Assembly: GCF_000247695.1 (NCBI RefSeq) | Contig: NW_004624782.1 | Location: forward strand, 11,322,233 to 11,386,232 | Length of the DNA: 64,000 nucleotides | Source of the DNA: Heterocephalus glaber | Lineage: Eukaryota > Chordata > Mammalia > Rodentia > Bathyergidae | Direction of reading: 5' to 3' | In this document: positions 21,286 to 32,959 of the stretch, one piece after another | Layout: the number at the start of each line of letters is the position of its first letter | Position numbering within the stretch: the stretch's first letter is position 1 | Position numbers and translations under genes: made by a program | The notes under the pieces: generated by a model | The model's database searches: none | Seen by the model: only the letters and a program-made list of their open reading frames with translations | Told to the model about the DNA's origin: nothing

Positions 21286-21850
21286 TGACACTTCTTGGGA
21301 CAGGGTAGGATAATAAAAAATTAAATTCAAGGTGTTCATGGTGCAGTGTGGCTGACAGCAGATGGCCACTGCTCTGTGCTGGGCCATGCCCTGAGCAATA
21401 TAAGAACCAAAAAAATGGGCTCTAGGCAAGGCTTCCTGGAGGCATCACTGAGGGCCTGAAAACATGAGTAGGTAGAATTTAGAAATGTTTGGAGACTACT
21501 GAAATAGATGAGACCAGAAACAGAATATTTCCACTTGGTGACTGATGGAATCTGGTGGGGAAAGAAAACCAGGAGTCCTGGGTGATGCTTACGATTTGCG
21601 CCTCGATTATTTGGAGAGCAGGTATTAATGGACATAAGAAATGAAGAAAAGCCACGTTTAAGAGAGAAATGATGAGATGAGGTTTGAGCAGGCAGATTGG
21701 TGATCCCAAGGATGTGATCGGCTGCCCTTTGAGAATAGGTCTGAGGTCCTAAAGAGGCCAGGCTGGAACGGAAGTGAATAGCCTGTGATGTTCAGGGAGT
21801 GTGTGCAGAGTAAGATGAAGAGCCCAAGAACAGAACTAGAGTGACACAGC
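21286..21850 (-). mobile_element. L2 LINE fragment, antisense
   Basis: Blocks in the order of reversed L2: 'aggcttcctggaggcatcactgagggcctga', 'gaatctggtgg', then 'gagagaaatgatgagatgaggtttgagcaggcag', 'gatgtgatcggctgcc', 'gtctgaggtcctaaagaggccaggctgg'. Diverged throughout. Confidence 0.55.
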
Positions 21851-22404
21851 ATTTCTTCTCATAGGCTCTCTTGCATACAATCTTCCCAAGTTATTTGGAC
21901 TCCATTTATTATGAAAAATTTTGGTTTCATAATCTACACCTCATGATAATATGGTAGGAGCCGAGTCTACATACGCTGGCCTGCAGGTCTGAGGATAATC
22001 ACAGCTTCATGTGTGTCTTTTCCCCACAGAGGAAGCCTCAGAGACCCAGGAATGATGCGACTGGTGTCATCATATCCACCATCAGCTCCAACGGTATATG
22101 CTTGACATTTTCCTAAAGCTGACTCACTCTTTTCAAGTGAAGGTGTCTATGTTAGCCTCATCCTGAGCGGTAATATGTTTACTGACAGGGACTTGCTATG
22201 TGGAGTATATGCCTTGAGATTACTCCACCTGTTAGTATGCGCCCAAGACGCCCTATGTTCTACATTATATCATGTCATCGAGCAGGAATATTACATCTCT
22301 AAAATTTTGGAAAGTTTAAGCTCATTTGCTGTGCCAGATCAACTGTTCAGACATTACTGTTTACAATTCCTGGCATTTGGGTAAAGTGACTCCCAATCCT
22401 GAAA
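21851..22404. other. No gene recognised
   Basis: Unique-looking sequence with frames below 70 codons. Confidence 0.5.
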
Positions 22405-22730
22405 TGGCACCTGTGTTGGATTAGGAATTGCCTAGCAGATTTCTAGGGCCCAGCCTGAGTGGGCCTAGGTGGGCCATGGGGGCATGGCCTTGGGTATTAT
22501 GCATGGCTCCTCACCTGTTTCTCTCTAGCACTGTTCCTCTACTTGGGTTCCTGCCCACCACGAGTTTACTCGCTTTGCTCTGTCACATTCTTCCACCACG
22601 ACGTTTCTGCCTTGGAGCCTGCCAACCATGCACTGAATCCCTGCAATGGGAGCTAAATTAAACCTTCTCTCCTTTAAGTTGTGGGTGTCGGGTATTGTGC
22701 CCCAGCAATGGAAAAACTCACTAACACAGG
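22405..22730 (+). mobile_element. MaLR-type LTR, 3' part
   Basis: Ends in the MaLR 3' pattern: 'ctgccttggagcctgccaaccatgcactgaatccctgcaatgggagctaaattaaaccttctctcctttaagttgtgggtgtcgggtattgtgcc' followed by 'actaacacag'. The TTAAACC motif with downstream T-rich sequence corresponds to the LTR polyadenylation region. Confidence 0.75.
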
Positions 22731-23005
22731 TAGTTCACAAGGATTGGACAGGCCAAGAAAAACTTCTGCCTTATGACACTGTCTTCATACTCATGACCGC
22801 ATCACAGTGATCATGATTCAGTGTGTAGTTAATGACTCATTAGTCTTTTCTTCTATTCCTTCTTAGTTCCCAAAATAACCAGTATTTCACCCCAATTACT
22901 GACTTCCCTCTTAAGAAGAGACTTAATAAATAGTGATGCCTTTACTCTGAAGACACAAGGCCAGACCAAGCTCAAGCTGATGCCTGCCACTGAAAAGCTG
23001 TCTAA

Positions 23006-23075
23006 AGGGCCAGGGATTCAGCTCAGTGGTGCCGCCGCCTGCCTCACAAGTGCAAGGTCCCAAGTTCCATCCCCG

Positions 23076-23114
<39 letters not shown>
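23006..23114 (+). mobile_element. ID-type SINE with CA tail and exact TSD
   Basis: 'gggccagggattcagctcagtggtg' (A box) and 'caagttccatccccgg' (B box with one change) form the body; the tail is an AC repeat. A 12-bp target duplication AAAGCTGTCTAA lies at 22994-23005 and 23115-23126. Confidence 0.95.

Positions 23115-23115
<1 letters not shown>
23079..23115 (+). repeat. (AC)n microsatellite in SINE tail
   Basis: About 18 uninterrupted AC units lying between the SINE body and the 3' target duplication. Confidence 0.97.
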
Positions 23116-23117
<2 letters not shown>

Positions 23118-23126
23118 GCTGTCTAA

Positions 23127-23809
23127 GCCTCTCTGTTCCTCTTTGCTCATGTAAAAAATGAGGCTAAGAATTGTACTTATTTCATATAACACATACGATA
23201 AGCCAATGAGTTATTAACTCTGAAGTGTTTTTTAAAATGTCCTATGTAAGAATTTGTTAAGAAACGAAATAAACTCTGTAAATATGGAAACCTTGCAAGA
23301 GGTGCTGAAGAATCATGCCCCGATGATTGTGCCACTGGGAGGACCTTAGACGTGTCAGCATATACATGGCCACCCTGAGGATCCCTGGTCACGACTCATG
23401 TCTGGATAAATAGACAGGTTACCTGTTGTCAGTGACGGCTATGAGGATGGATGAGTAACCCAATGAGACCAAACACTACATTCCTGTGCACTTAATACGT
23501 ATCTGTTGGTGAAAAGTGTTATTTTGCTAATACTAGTCTGTGGCTGGTAGTGGCTATCTTTGGCATCATTTGGGAAAAGAATTCAAACACAAAAGAACAG
23601 AGAGAGAGAGAGAGAGAGAGATACAAAGACAGAGACAGAGACAGATTGTTGATGATATTGATTGAACACCTGCATCCAGCTGTTCTCAAATATATTCCTG
23701 AATTTGCCAAGATACATAAATTAATCACTTTCTGCTGGCTCCGGATGTCTCTTTTGTCGTTGTCTGAGCTAGGTTGAGCTGGGCTTTCTGTCAACTCCAG
23801 ATGAAACGG
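23127..23809. other. No gene recognised; (AG)n at 23598-23621
   Basis: No repeat family beyond the pure AG run of about 12 units and the looser AGAGAC units after it (to 23645). Frames here encode Arg/Glu or Leu/Ser runs from the microsatellite and are spurious. Confidence 0.5.
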
Positions 23810-24165
23810 TCCTACTTAGTACATGTCATGTTCTTTCACATAACCACGCACTTGCACAAGTCGTCCTTCTTACCTAGAATGTATTCCCTGCCTCCGCAAC
23901 TGACTAGTGAACTCCTTTTCATCTTCCCAGTGTCAATCCACATGCCACCTCTTGAGTGGAGCTTTCCCATAATATCCCAGTCAGCTACATCCTCTCCTGT
24001 CTCCCAGGGCCTTGTACCAACCACGGTGAAAGTGTTGAGCACATTGTGGTATATAAATGATGTATATGTCGCCAGCATTAGACAGGGGACAATGTTAGTC
24101 TTACTTGCCTTTTTAAGTCTGTTAACTAGTGCGGTATCTCTGGTACTATAAACACAAATACCTGT
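23810..24165 (+). mobile_element. L2 LINE fragment
   Basis: Sense L2 blocks: 'cctagaatgtattccctgcctccgcaactgac', 'tgaactccttttcatcttcccagtgtcaatccacatgccacctcttgagtggagctttccc', and 'gtctgttaactagtgcggtatctctggtac'. The 110-125-codon frames on both strands are L2 remnants. Confidence 0.6.
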
Positions 24166-25104
24166 CACTTCCTGCTCTTCTTTATCTTCCTTCTTCGTTA
24201 TTTTACCTGAAGCAAGAACCTAGGGAAGAGCCACTGGAGAAGAGGTAAGAGCACATTCACAGCATCTGAACATCCCAGAGGGTGACATACCAGGTTGACT
24301 GGGTCCTGATCTCCCTACAGCAGCACACAGACCAGAGGTTATAACACAGATATCAAGGACCCTGGCAGCCCATTGGAAATGATGAGTGTCTACAAGCAAT
24401 TCTATCTTGAAGATTCATGAAGGCTTGATTACCAAACATTAAATCCAACAGAGTTTGGCAGAGCTGAGACCTGTTGGCTGAGTAATCCATTTCCTTTGCC
24501 ACCTTTAGGGCAACAATATGCAAACAGATCCCTTCAGAATCATCCTCCCAAAACCTCTTCTTCCAGTATGTCAGGTATATCATTCTGGATTAAAGTTGTG
24601 TCCTTCTTCTGTCATATTTTTTAAAACGTATAGTTGATGTAGGACTTGGGCTTTTATTCCTCTTATCCAAGCCTGTAGTCATTTCCTTTTCAGGAACTTT
24701 AACTTTGTCAGTCACTCACTTGACCCCATTTCCCCATTCCCATATTTTTTGGACAGGAAATAGAACAGAGATGCTACTGTCATTTGTATCCATTTCTGCC
24801 TTGTCCATATCCCTTTCATAAAGGTAGATTTGAGAGCTGAGATAAAAGGTTAAGGTGGAGTTTTAAGCCTTACTGGCCCCTAAGGATAATGTGCAAGTCC
24901 AACTTGAAAGGCACATTCACCAAGTGAGTGAATACGTAGAGTAAATCACGTTTTACAGGGCAAAATGGTCACTGCATGAGGCAGAGGTTTTTTTCACAAC
25001 AGCTCCTTTGTCCAGACTCTACTTTGCCTCCTACTATGATTCCCACCAGTCCTTACACAGTCTTGTGCTAAATTATAACCCTCTGTGCATTAGCTAGATT
25101 GAAC
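24166..25104. other. No gene recognised
   Basis: No repeat or credible frame seen. Confidence 0.5.
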
Positions 25105-25115
25105 GTTCTTCTGTT

Positions 25116-25211
25116 TTTGGTTTGGTTGGCTTTGGTACTGGGGATCGAACTCTGGACCTTTGCACTTGTGAGGCAGGCGGCAGAACCACTGAGCTAAATC
25201 CCTGGCTCTTT
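25116..25211 (-). mobile_element. ID-type SINE, antisense, with TSD
   Basis: Reversed ID SINE: T-rich tail at the left, then 'actggggatcgaactctgg' (reversed B box), 'aaccactgagctaaatccctggctc' (reversed A box and 5' end). An 11-bp target duplication GTTCTTCTGTT lies at 25105-25115 and 25212-25222. Confidence 0.95.
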
Positions 25212-25241
25212 GTTCTTCTGTTCTTTAAAACTGAAAGAACC

Positions 25242-25336
25242 GGGCCAAGGATTTGGCTCAGTGCTTCTGTCACCTGCCTCGAAAGCGCAAGGTCCCGAGT
25301 TCAATCCCCGGTACCACAAAAAAAAAACAAAAAAAC
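25242..25336 (+). mobile_element. ID-type SINE with TSD
   Basis: 'gggccaaggatttggctcagtg' (A-box region) and 'gagttcaatccccggtacc' (B-box region), then an A-rich tail. A 15-bp target duplication AAAACTGAAAGAACC lies at 25227-25241 and 25337-25351. Head-to-head with the antisense copy on its left. Confidence 0.95.
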
Positions 25337-25351
25337 AAAACTGAAAGAACC

Positions 25352-25961
25352 TAGACAACAACTAATGGGTCTAAGGATTTTGTTCAGTGCTCACCCTCCT
25401 ACTGGGAAGGTGATGGTGATGAAGGCCACATAGGGCAGGTGGGAAAGAGTGAGTCTGGATTCTCACACTGGTGCAGAGTAGGAGTTGGAGAAGATCAATA
25501 TGCAAAGATCAATTTAGGATTTTCTTCCAAGTTGTTGACACATTGTATCCATAGTGTTTACAAGTTTCCATCCTCATGGGAAACCAGTGACCAAATGACC
25601 AGGCACAGCAGTGGAAGAGCTAAGATGCAGTGGTCAGCAAAACATTGGGTGGAAGAGCCCAGAAACTCTGCCCATTGGTTTCTTTTTCCAGTCCTAAGGC
25701 AGAAAGTAGGAAACAGTTGAGGGCAAAAAGTTTCTAGTTACCATGATGGTAAAATGTATCACAGAGGGGAGAACTGGACACTGAGGCAATGGAGCTATGC
25801 AGAGGGGCAGGGGGAGAAAGAAATACAGCCTGAGTCAGAATGGTTGTAGGTGGGTAGAACAGTGTAGCAACAACATAACTGCTTCAGTTTTAGAAGCGGA
25901 AGTCTTACTTTGAGCAATACAGAAACATCGGGTAGAAGCTGGTCACATTAAATATTAAAGC
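25352..25961. other. No gene recognised
   Basis: Unique-looking sequence without a recognised repeat. Confidence 0.5.
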
Positions 25962-26150
25962 ACGCAGGGTTTGGTGTTGTGCTCCTGTAATTCCAGCATT
26001 CTGGGAAACTGAGACAGGATTACAAGTTCAGGCCCATCTGGGACGGCTTAGTGACTTAATGAGATTCTGTCTCCAAATTTAAAAAGAGCTGGAGATGTTG
26101 CTCAGTTTGAAGCCCTGGGTTCAATCCCTAGTACTGGATAAATTTTTTAA
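25962..26150 (+). mobile_element. B1-dID (MEN-type) SINE, diverged
   Basis: B1 half 'cgcagggtttggtgttgtgctcctgtaattccagcattctggg...gagacaggattacaagttcaggcc', linker 'ctccaaatttaaaaag', then ID half 'gctggagatgttgctcagt...gccctgggttcaatccctagtactgg'. Confidence 0.9.
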
Positions 26151-27299
26151 AAAAGGCTAAAACAATAGCACAAAAGGTTGATCTTGAGCCACTAAGTTCT
26201 GGAGCCCAGTTGGGTAACTTAATTCTAAGGTTCATCTGTTCAGAGGCCTCTGGCTATTATTTCAGAAACAAAGGAAGGAGGAACTGAACGTGGAGAAGGA
26301 GGGAGGGACCAGCATCCCCGCAGGCTAACTAGACAGGTTTTCAAAATTTATAAGTAAGACACATTAAATCTCTGCATGTCTCAGCATGGCTTTGCCTTTC
26401 TGGAAAATTCTAACAAATCTGTAAGGATTTAAGCTTTTTGAGAATAAAGAGCAATATTTCAGAGCAAAAGTACAGTCCACAGTGCCCATTTGCTGGCAGG
26501 GCCTGGCCCTCTTCCCATCTGGAAAACAGATTTTCTGGGTCCAGAATGCAATTGGATGGATTAGTTTAGCTTGCTATACCTTGGTTCATGAGATTGTGCA
26601 TTTGAATTTTATAATATGGAAAATTAATTTCTTAAGTTATTAGGACAGAAAATTCAATAGGATTATTTCTCCTGGTTCAAAAATAATCAGAGGTCACCAT
26701 GGCAACGCACATCAATGGAGCAATACACAATGAATGAAACATTTTCCTGTGTTTGGCTGTTTATCCAAAGCCTCTCTCCCCTGGCTCTGCTGAGCCCCCT
26801 GGGTCTCTGCCCTTAATCAGTATGGATCAGAGTCCTGGTAGCCAAGAACCACCAGAAAGAAAGCGACACCTAGCTTGGAAGCAGAGTGTCCTCCGGTTTA
26901 GGGCTTCACTCCCAGGGGATTAAAGGGTCAGGTCTGGCAAAAATACTAGCTAATGCTCAAAATTCATGAAATGGCTGTGGAGACGGAAGCGGCAATGGCA
27001 GGGATTCAGGGCATTTACCAGGTGCCAAATTCAACAGCTCCTTGGAAATTAGAGAAGAATGGGCTCAGAACATACTAAGAGGGGTTTCCAGGGTTGGATG
27101 CTTTTGGCAGACTACAGTGAGAAGACCGAGGGACATTGATCCCCTTTCCCATTTGAATTGGCCTGGATTGAGCTGAGACAAGAGAGGATTTCTCTGGGCC
27201 CCAAATCCTATTTTCATGAAAAGCAATGCAATGCAGCTGAAGCATTGAAACCTTCCTCTCTGGAGCAGCCAGCCTAGGTCTGTGTGATGTCTCTGCCAC
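26151..27299. other. No gene recognised
   Basis: No repeat or credible frame identified. The region 26690-26870 has slightly higher GC. Confidence 0.45.
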
Positions 27300-27460
27300 T
27301 TTTTAACTCCAGAAAATTTATTCTGTGAGCCTTATCTCATCACTGGCAAAATAGGGGTGTGGGGGGGGGGATAGCAATTCAATTGTTTAGGTGACTGTGT
27401 AAATTCTATGAAACTATTAATGACAAATATTTAACAAGCGCCAGATAAATGGTGGGCACT
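27300..27460 (+). mobile_element. MIR SINE fragment with G10 run
   Basis: 'gtgagccttatctcatcactggcaaaataggggtg' resembles the MIR core, followed by a G10 run (27361-27370) and 'acaagcgccagataaatggtgggcac' near the MIR end. Diverged. Confidence 0.5.
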
Positions 27461-27589
27461 TGCTTTCTCTTCTTCTTCATACAGGGATATAAGCAGAAGG
27501 GCACATATATAAGTTTCCTAAACTCTTGATCTAAAGTAGAGGGGCAACCTAGAAAAGTCAGCTTGAGGACAGAAGGGCAGTGCTACAGT

Positions 27590-28122
27590 TGGGTTGTGGT
27601 TTGAGTTTGTCCCTTACAGGTGCCTGTGCTGGAGCTGGGTGCTCAGTGTGGAGCTGAGAGGGGACCTTTGTGAGACAGGGCCCTGTGGGAGGTCCTTAGG
27701 CCAACTGAACACCCCAAAGACCTGTGTAGAGGCTTTGATCCCCAATGCAGCAATGTTCAGATGCTGGGCCTCAAGAGGTGATTGTGCTGTGAGTGCCCTA
27801 ATTTCCTCAATGCATAATCTATTGTGGAGTTCATTCACTAAATGGGCCTGTTAGGAGCTAGGGTGGAGCTGAAGGATGTAGATCACTGCAGGCATGAGTG
27901 TGAAAGATGCATCTGTTCTCTGGCTCTTGCTTTTGTCTTTCTACTTCCTGGCTGCATGAGATGAGCACTTTTTCTCCACCACACCCTTCTACCACAGTGT
28001 TTCTGTCTTGGAGCCAGCTACCATGGACTGAAGCCTCTCAAGCTGTGAGCCAAAATAAACCTGACTTTCTTTAAGCTATATGTCAGGTATTTTTCCCAGT
28101 GATGTAAAGATGACTGATACAC
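27590..28122 (+). mobile_element. MaLR-type LTR
   Basis: Near-complete LTR: start 'gggttgtggtttgag', middle 'ccccaatgcagcaatgttcagatgctgggcctcaagaggtgattg', 'ctggctgcatgagatgagcac', and end 'gaagcctctcaagctgtgagccaaaataaacctgactttctttaa'. AATAAA near 28054 is its polyadenylation signal. Confidence 0.8.
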
Positions 28123-28345
28123 ACACCCTCAGAAGGGATTATGAAGCCTCTGCTTCTGTCTGATTTCCTGATTTCTCATGTAATCTCTTCCTCCCCAACA
28201 CACTCCTAACACAATGTATCAGTATAGGTACAGAGCTGGGGCACACCTCTCTCCTGCAGAGCTATGAGCTACATAAATCTCTTTTCTTTATAAAGCAACC
28301 TGCTTTAGACATTTCATTACACGAACAAAATGGGTTAATACAAGT
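28123..28345 (+). mobile_element. Second LTR 3' fragment, MaLR-like
   Basis: Ends in 'gagctacataaatctcttttctttataaagcaacctgctttagacatttcattacacgaacaaaatgggttaatac', the MaLR-type 3' layout. It follows directly on another LTR, and comes from a different subfamily or a much older copy. Confidence 0.5.
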
Positions 28346-29939
28346 ACTTCATGACTTATTTTACATGCATTTTATATCTAGATTTAAAAAGACAAGTATG
28401 CAATTGTAATATTAGAAAATATAGCTTAGGTGTTATTTAAATTTCAAAATTAAAAAAAAAGACCTGGAATTTAGTGAACCTGACAAACACACTTAGGATC
28501 TTCAAAGGGATGTGTTGATAAAGCAAGCTGCTGCCAACACGGAGGCTGATCTAAGAAAGGAGAAAGCAGTGCTTTCGCTGCTGTGGTCCCTTGCTTTACC
28601 TACCCTGGAATCTACAGTCCCATTCTATGAAGAGACTTTTGGAGCAGGAGCTTTGGGGTACACTGAGAGGAAGTGGTGAGACATCCAGAGTCTGTTTCAG
28701 AGGAAAAGCAGTGGGAGAAACACAGACTGTGATGGGAAGTTTTCATTTGCTGGACCTTTGTTGGTATATTTTTAATGGTTTGAAGAATTTTCACAAGAAA
28801 ATGTTATGCGTAACTGACTCCACCCTCAGCAGGCTTACCTCTGACACCTTCCATCTCCCTGCCTAGACAAAAGGAGTCTCTGTTCCCGTCAGTTTGTAGT
28901 TCCTAGTAGCCAGGTGCACTGCACTCTAACAGGCACTGCTTATACATGATGCTCTTGCTTCTTTGTACCACTCTTTAGGACTAAAGATATAAACTAAGCC
29001 AAGGACCCCTTAGGGACCCTCTCATCTCTCTCTGCCTCAGTATCAAGGAATAGGCAAGTCAATTCAGGGCTGCTATAGGGACTTGGCCATTATGTTTTTC
29101 TTATACAAAATGTGTGCCTAGCTTATCACGGTCCTGATAGAAAATAGAATTATACTGAAATCGTTCAAATCTTTAATAAAGGGATTTTTTAATGTAAGTA
29201 GGCAGGATTAAAGGTACCAAGAAGAGATAATGAGACACCAAGGGACTTGCAAAAACAGGTCTCCAGCAGTACCTCCCACCACCAGAAAGAGAGAGAATGG
29301 GGTCTGAACTCACCAAGACACAGAGCCATAGAGGAAGAGGCTGCCAGAAGAAGCCATTGATACCCTAACCTCACAGGTAGAGAGGTGCCAGGGGAAAGCA
29401 GCTCAGCTTCTTTCTGCCCCACTGTTTGAGTCCCTGCAGTGTTTCTCATTGGCTGAGCTCAACAGAGGGAGAGTCACAGAGGGTGTACAGCTGTCTCGGT
29501 CTGCAGGTCCAGTCTCCAGCCCTACCAGGTAGCATAGAGAGCTGCAAAGTAAGCTGCAGATTGACAAGGAGCTGCTCTCCTAATAGTTGGATTGCATGGA
29601 AAGAGAGACATGTTGTTGGGTTTCAAAGAAACTTAAGTTTATTCTGTCCTGGAGCTCTGAATTAAGGGAATTTGCACTTGTGCAAGTATTAAGATACCGG
29701 GTCACATTTGTGTATCACTTCTTTAACTGAATGGAGAAACTGGAAGAAATACCATGTTTGTCTTTGGACATTCCTGGGTCCTGAATCTCACACCATCAAA
29801 TACCATTAGACCTAAACTTCAATTCCAACAGAGCAGTTGGCAGAGAAACAGCGTCTACAGAGAGACTGGCTTTTCTACTGACCAGGTGTATACACTGAGA
29901 GAAGGCACAGAGACAAAAGGAGTGGTCCCTCCGAGACAA
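28346..29939. other. No gene recognised
   Basis: Positions 29160-29540 look like a reversed old LTR ('gagataatgagacaccaagggacttgcaaaaacaggtctccagcag'), but I cannot name it. The other frames have no recognisable product. Confidence 0.35.
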
Positions 29940-30060
29940 GATCTCCTCATTTGTAAAGTGGCAATTATTGCATCAAACTTATATTGCTACTGTGAAAATC
30001 TAAGTGAGATACTATTGAAGGCAGGACAAGGCCTGACAGCTAGTGAATAGATGGTAAATG
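29940..30060 (+). mobile_element. MIR SINE fragment
   Basis: 'tcctcatttgtaaagtggcaattattgca' is the MIR core; 'gtgaaaatctaagtgagatac' continues it. Confidence 0.55.
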
Positions 30061-30437
30061 ACAAGAAGAAGTAGGAATAGGGAGGGAAGGAAAAAGAGAA
30101 TCCAGCTCCTTAACTGTATATGGACCAAGCAAAAGAAGCAAGGCTTTGGGTTGAAATGACAAAAAGCTCGCCTTGGGTTCAGTGTGAAGGTCTGGTCCCA
30201 GTCCTACAAGTTGCATGGCTGCCACTGCCAGGGCTAAGCCAGGTGGAACTAGAAGGGAGTCCAGCAGTGTGCCGGGAAAGAGAGGACCCGAGATGCAGCA
30301 TGATCCCAGCATTTTCTGTGACAGGGCCTTTGCTATTATTGTTCTTTCCACTGGGATGATTCTTCTTTCATCATCTCCCTCCTCTTTCTCACTCAACTCA
30401 AAATTTCCTCAATTGGCCCTGAGCTGACAATTCTAAC
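30061..30437. other. Possible degraded L2 (sense); no gene
   Basis: 'cagggcctttgctattattgttctttccactgggatgattcttc' near 30323-30365 resembles the L2 stretch whose consensus reads 'agggcctttgcacatgctgttccctctgcctgg'. The 118-codon frame across it is not convincing. Confidence 0.45.
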
Positions 30438-30775
30438 ATATTAGTCTGCTTCATGAAACACCTAACACCGGTTCCTGGGGAAGTGCTGGGAGGTTTATTT
30501 AGACTCATGGGTCTGGAGGCCCAAGTACAAGACAGAGCAGCACAGTGCTCTGGATCCCTGATGAGGGTGCACATCCTGGCAGGGGTGACTATGGAGCAAG
30601 CATTCAGGTGTTGACCAGGAAGCAGAGGCTGGAGGAACTGGGTCCCGCAGAGCCCTCTGAGGGCACCTCCCATGACTGAAGACCTCACAGGAGGCCCTGC
30701 CTCTTGCAGGCCCACAGAACATCCCAGTACCACCTCTTCCCAAACCAGACCTCTGTCACATGGACCCCTGGCGGC
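30438..30775 (-). mobile_element. MaLR-type LTR, antisense
   Basis: Starts 'acatattagtctgcttcatg' and continues with 'aggtttatttagactcatgggtctggaggcccaagtac', the reversed MaLR order. Its right end is indistinct. The 111-codon minus frame is repeat-derived. Confidence 0.55.
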
Positions 30776-31365
30776 ACCAGCCTGAACCCAGCCACAGCGC
30801 CTGTTGGCAGTGGCTCTGCAGTCCCACTTGCACCTTTACTGCTTCTGCCCATGCTGTGTGGCATCGATCACTTCCTGAACTGTGCATCACATGGCTCTGA
30901 TGCCTCATTTCAGTCAGAAAATGAACTCCAAGAGCAGAAATCTTTGGCGTCTCATCAGCCAGTGTATTTGCAGCCTCTACCGTGGTGTGGCTGAGTTATG
31001 GATGTGAAGTTTATTGCAATCCCAGGCATTCTTGTGAGAGCCAACTCCTCTTTGCTTCCACTGTGACCCAGGATTGTGTCTCAATTCCCGAAGCCTGGCC
31101 TTCCGCTGTCCAGGGTCCTGACTGCAGCCCACAGGTCTACGTGTTGAGGAATCGCAGTGGCAGCCTGTGGTGTCTGTGCAACCTGTTTCCTGAAGCCAGG
31201 CTTCTGTGATCATTATTTTACTTGTTTTACAGCCCCTACTATGGCGCTCCCCCCTGCCAATTCTGTCATTTTGGAATCTTTGTGGAGGTTTCTGAAATGT
31301 TTCTTCTATTTTAAATCTACTTGTTAAGCATGAGGGAAAATGTCAATAGAAAAGACCTCTAAGAG

Positions 31366-31405
<40 letters not shown>

Positions 31406-32959
31406 ATTCACCAATGCATGCTGGAAAATAAATGCAGGAGTCACTGTGGTGCAGAAGGCAAAATAAATCCATACCCATGGCTGCAAACACAAAGCAATAC
31501 CCAGTCTCCATGACTCACAACTGCAAGGGTTTATTCTCGGCTGTGTCATATGCTGCTGGCTGTGGGGCCACTGTGCCTCTGCTCCACACATCTTCCCACT
31601 GCAGGACCAAAGTGAGAAGAGCCCCCAGACAGGCTTTTCTCATGGTGGGGAGGGGGAAGAGGAGAAGCAGGGAGGGACACACAAATACTCTCAGGCTCTC
31701 TCTTGGCCAAAGCAAACCTTACAGCCAAGCCTAGTGTCCATGACAGGGGAAGGGGCCTCCTTCTGCAAGGAATGCTGCACATGAATGGCAAAGGTTGGAG
31801 ATGCGCTACTCTCTTAGAGCGAGGAAAGTGAATAACTGAGAAAAACAACGCAAGTGTCCTGTGCTCCCTATACTATAAAGGTTTGAAAATGATGGCATTG
31901 GTCAGGGTTATCTTAGCTGTAACAAACATAAAATGAGCTGCAACAGGCTTAATTGTGAAAGAGGAAATTCCCCTCAGCTTGACTGTGGCTGAAAGCAGGA
32001 TGGCCCGTGTTGTCCAAGTCCCAGGTCTCCCTGTTCCTCAAGCCTGTGTCTCTTTGTGTAGTTTCATGCTCCATGGTGTGTGGGGCCATTGTAATTCCAG
32101 TCTTCAGCTCTGTGAAGAGATGATGGCTCTGTCCCCAACATCCAGTCCAAGTTGCAGAATTGCATTTCACTGAATCACTTGAGTGCCATAAACAGAACAG
32201 AATCTTTAATAAAGACAAGAAACAAATGTTGGGATTGAACACGGATTGGGTTATGTAAGGACTCCAAGGACCCAGATTGGGATTCGCAACCAAAACAATG
32301 AGGAACCAGTCCTCCCAGTAAAGAAATCTAGATGCCTGTAGTAGAAGACAGGCTGCTGCATAGACAAAAACAACAGACCCCGTTAGGGTGGTTTTTAACA
32401 AATCCACATATCAGCACATCTCTGAACCAAGGAAATGACGAACTGGAATAAAAGCCAGGGTTGGGGATAGAAATAGAACATAAATAAGCAGCTCTTGAAG
32501 GTTAATGCAATATTGACTTAATAAAATATGCTCTCATCATTTACTATCTCTACTACTAAAGTTTTAACATAAATTATGTAGACCAAAGACTTTCAAAAAT
32601 TTTATATGTGACCCAGAACACACCCACACTGGCACAATTCTATGGCAGTGCACATTTATACTGTTACACATACATAAATAGATATAATCTGTATTTTGGG
32701 GAAATAACACAGCCTTGTGTGTGAAGGTCACACTGATATTTTCTATCCTATCAGGTTCTATTCCCATGCGACAACATGCTAACCTGTTTCAAAATGCTGA
32801 TCTTTTGTTCTCAACTATTAAAATGATTTTGTCATCTTCTATTGGGTTCCAGTCCACATTTTGAAAATCACTGAACTAGACATGGAAGCCAAAGAATCTA
32901 CAGGACCTTATAAATATCTATTGAGGAACAGATGATCAATGAGTGAAATCAATTAAGTT
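30776..32959. other. No gene recognised; TG microsatellite inside
   Basis: 'catgactcacaactgcaagggtttattctcggctgtgtcatatgctgctgg' at 31511-31560 and 'ggtcagggttatcttagctgtaacaaac' at 31899 look like starts of antisense LTR-type repeats, but the families are not resolved. The 152-codon minus frame (31949-32407) has no recognisable domain. Confidence 0.35.
31367..31403 (+). repeat. (TG)n microsatellite
   Basis: About 18 uninterrupted TG units. Confidence 0.97.
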
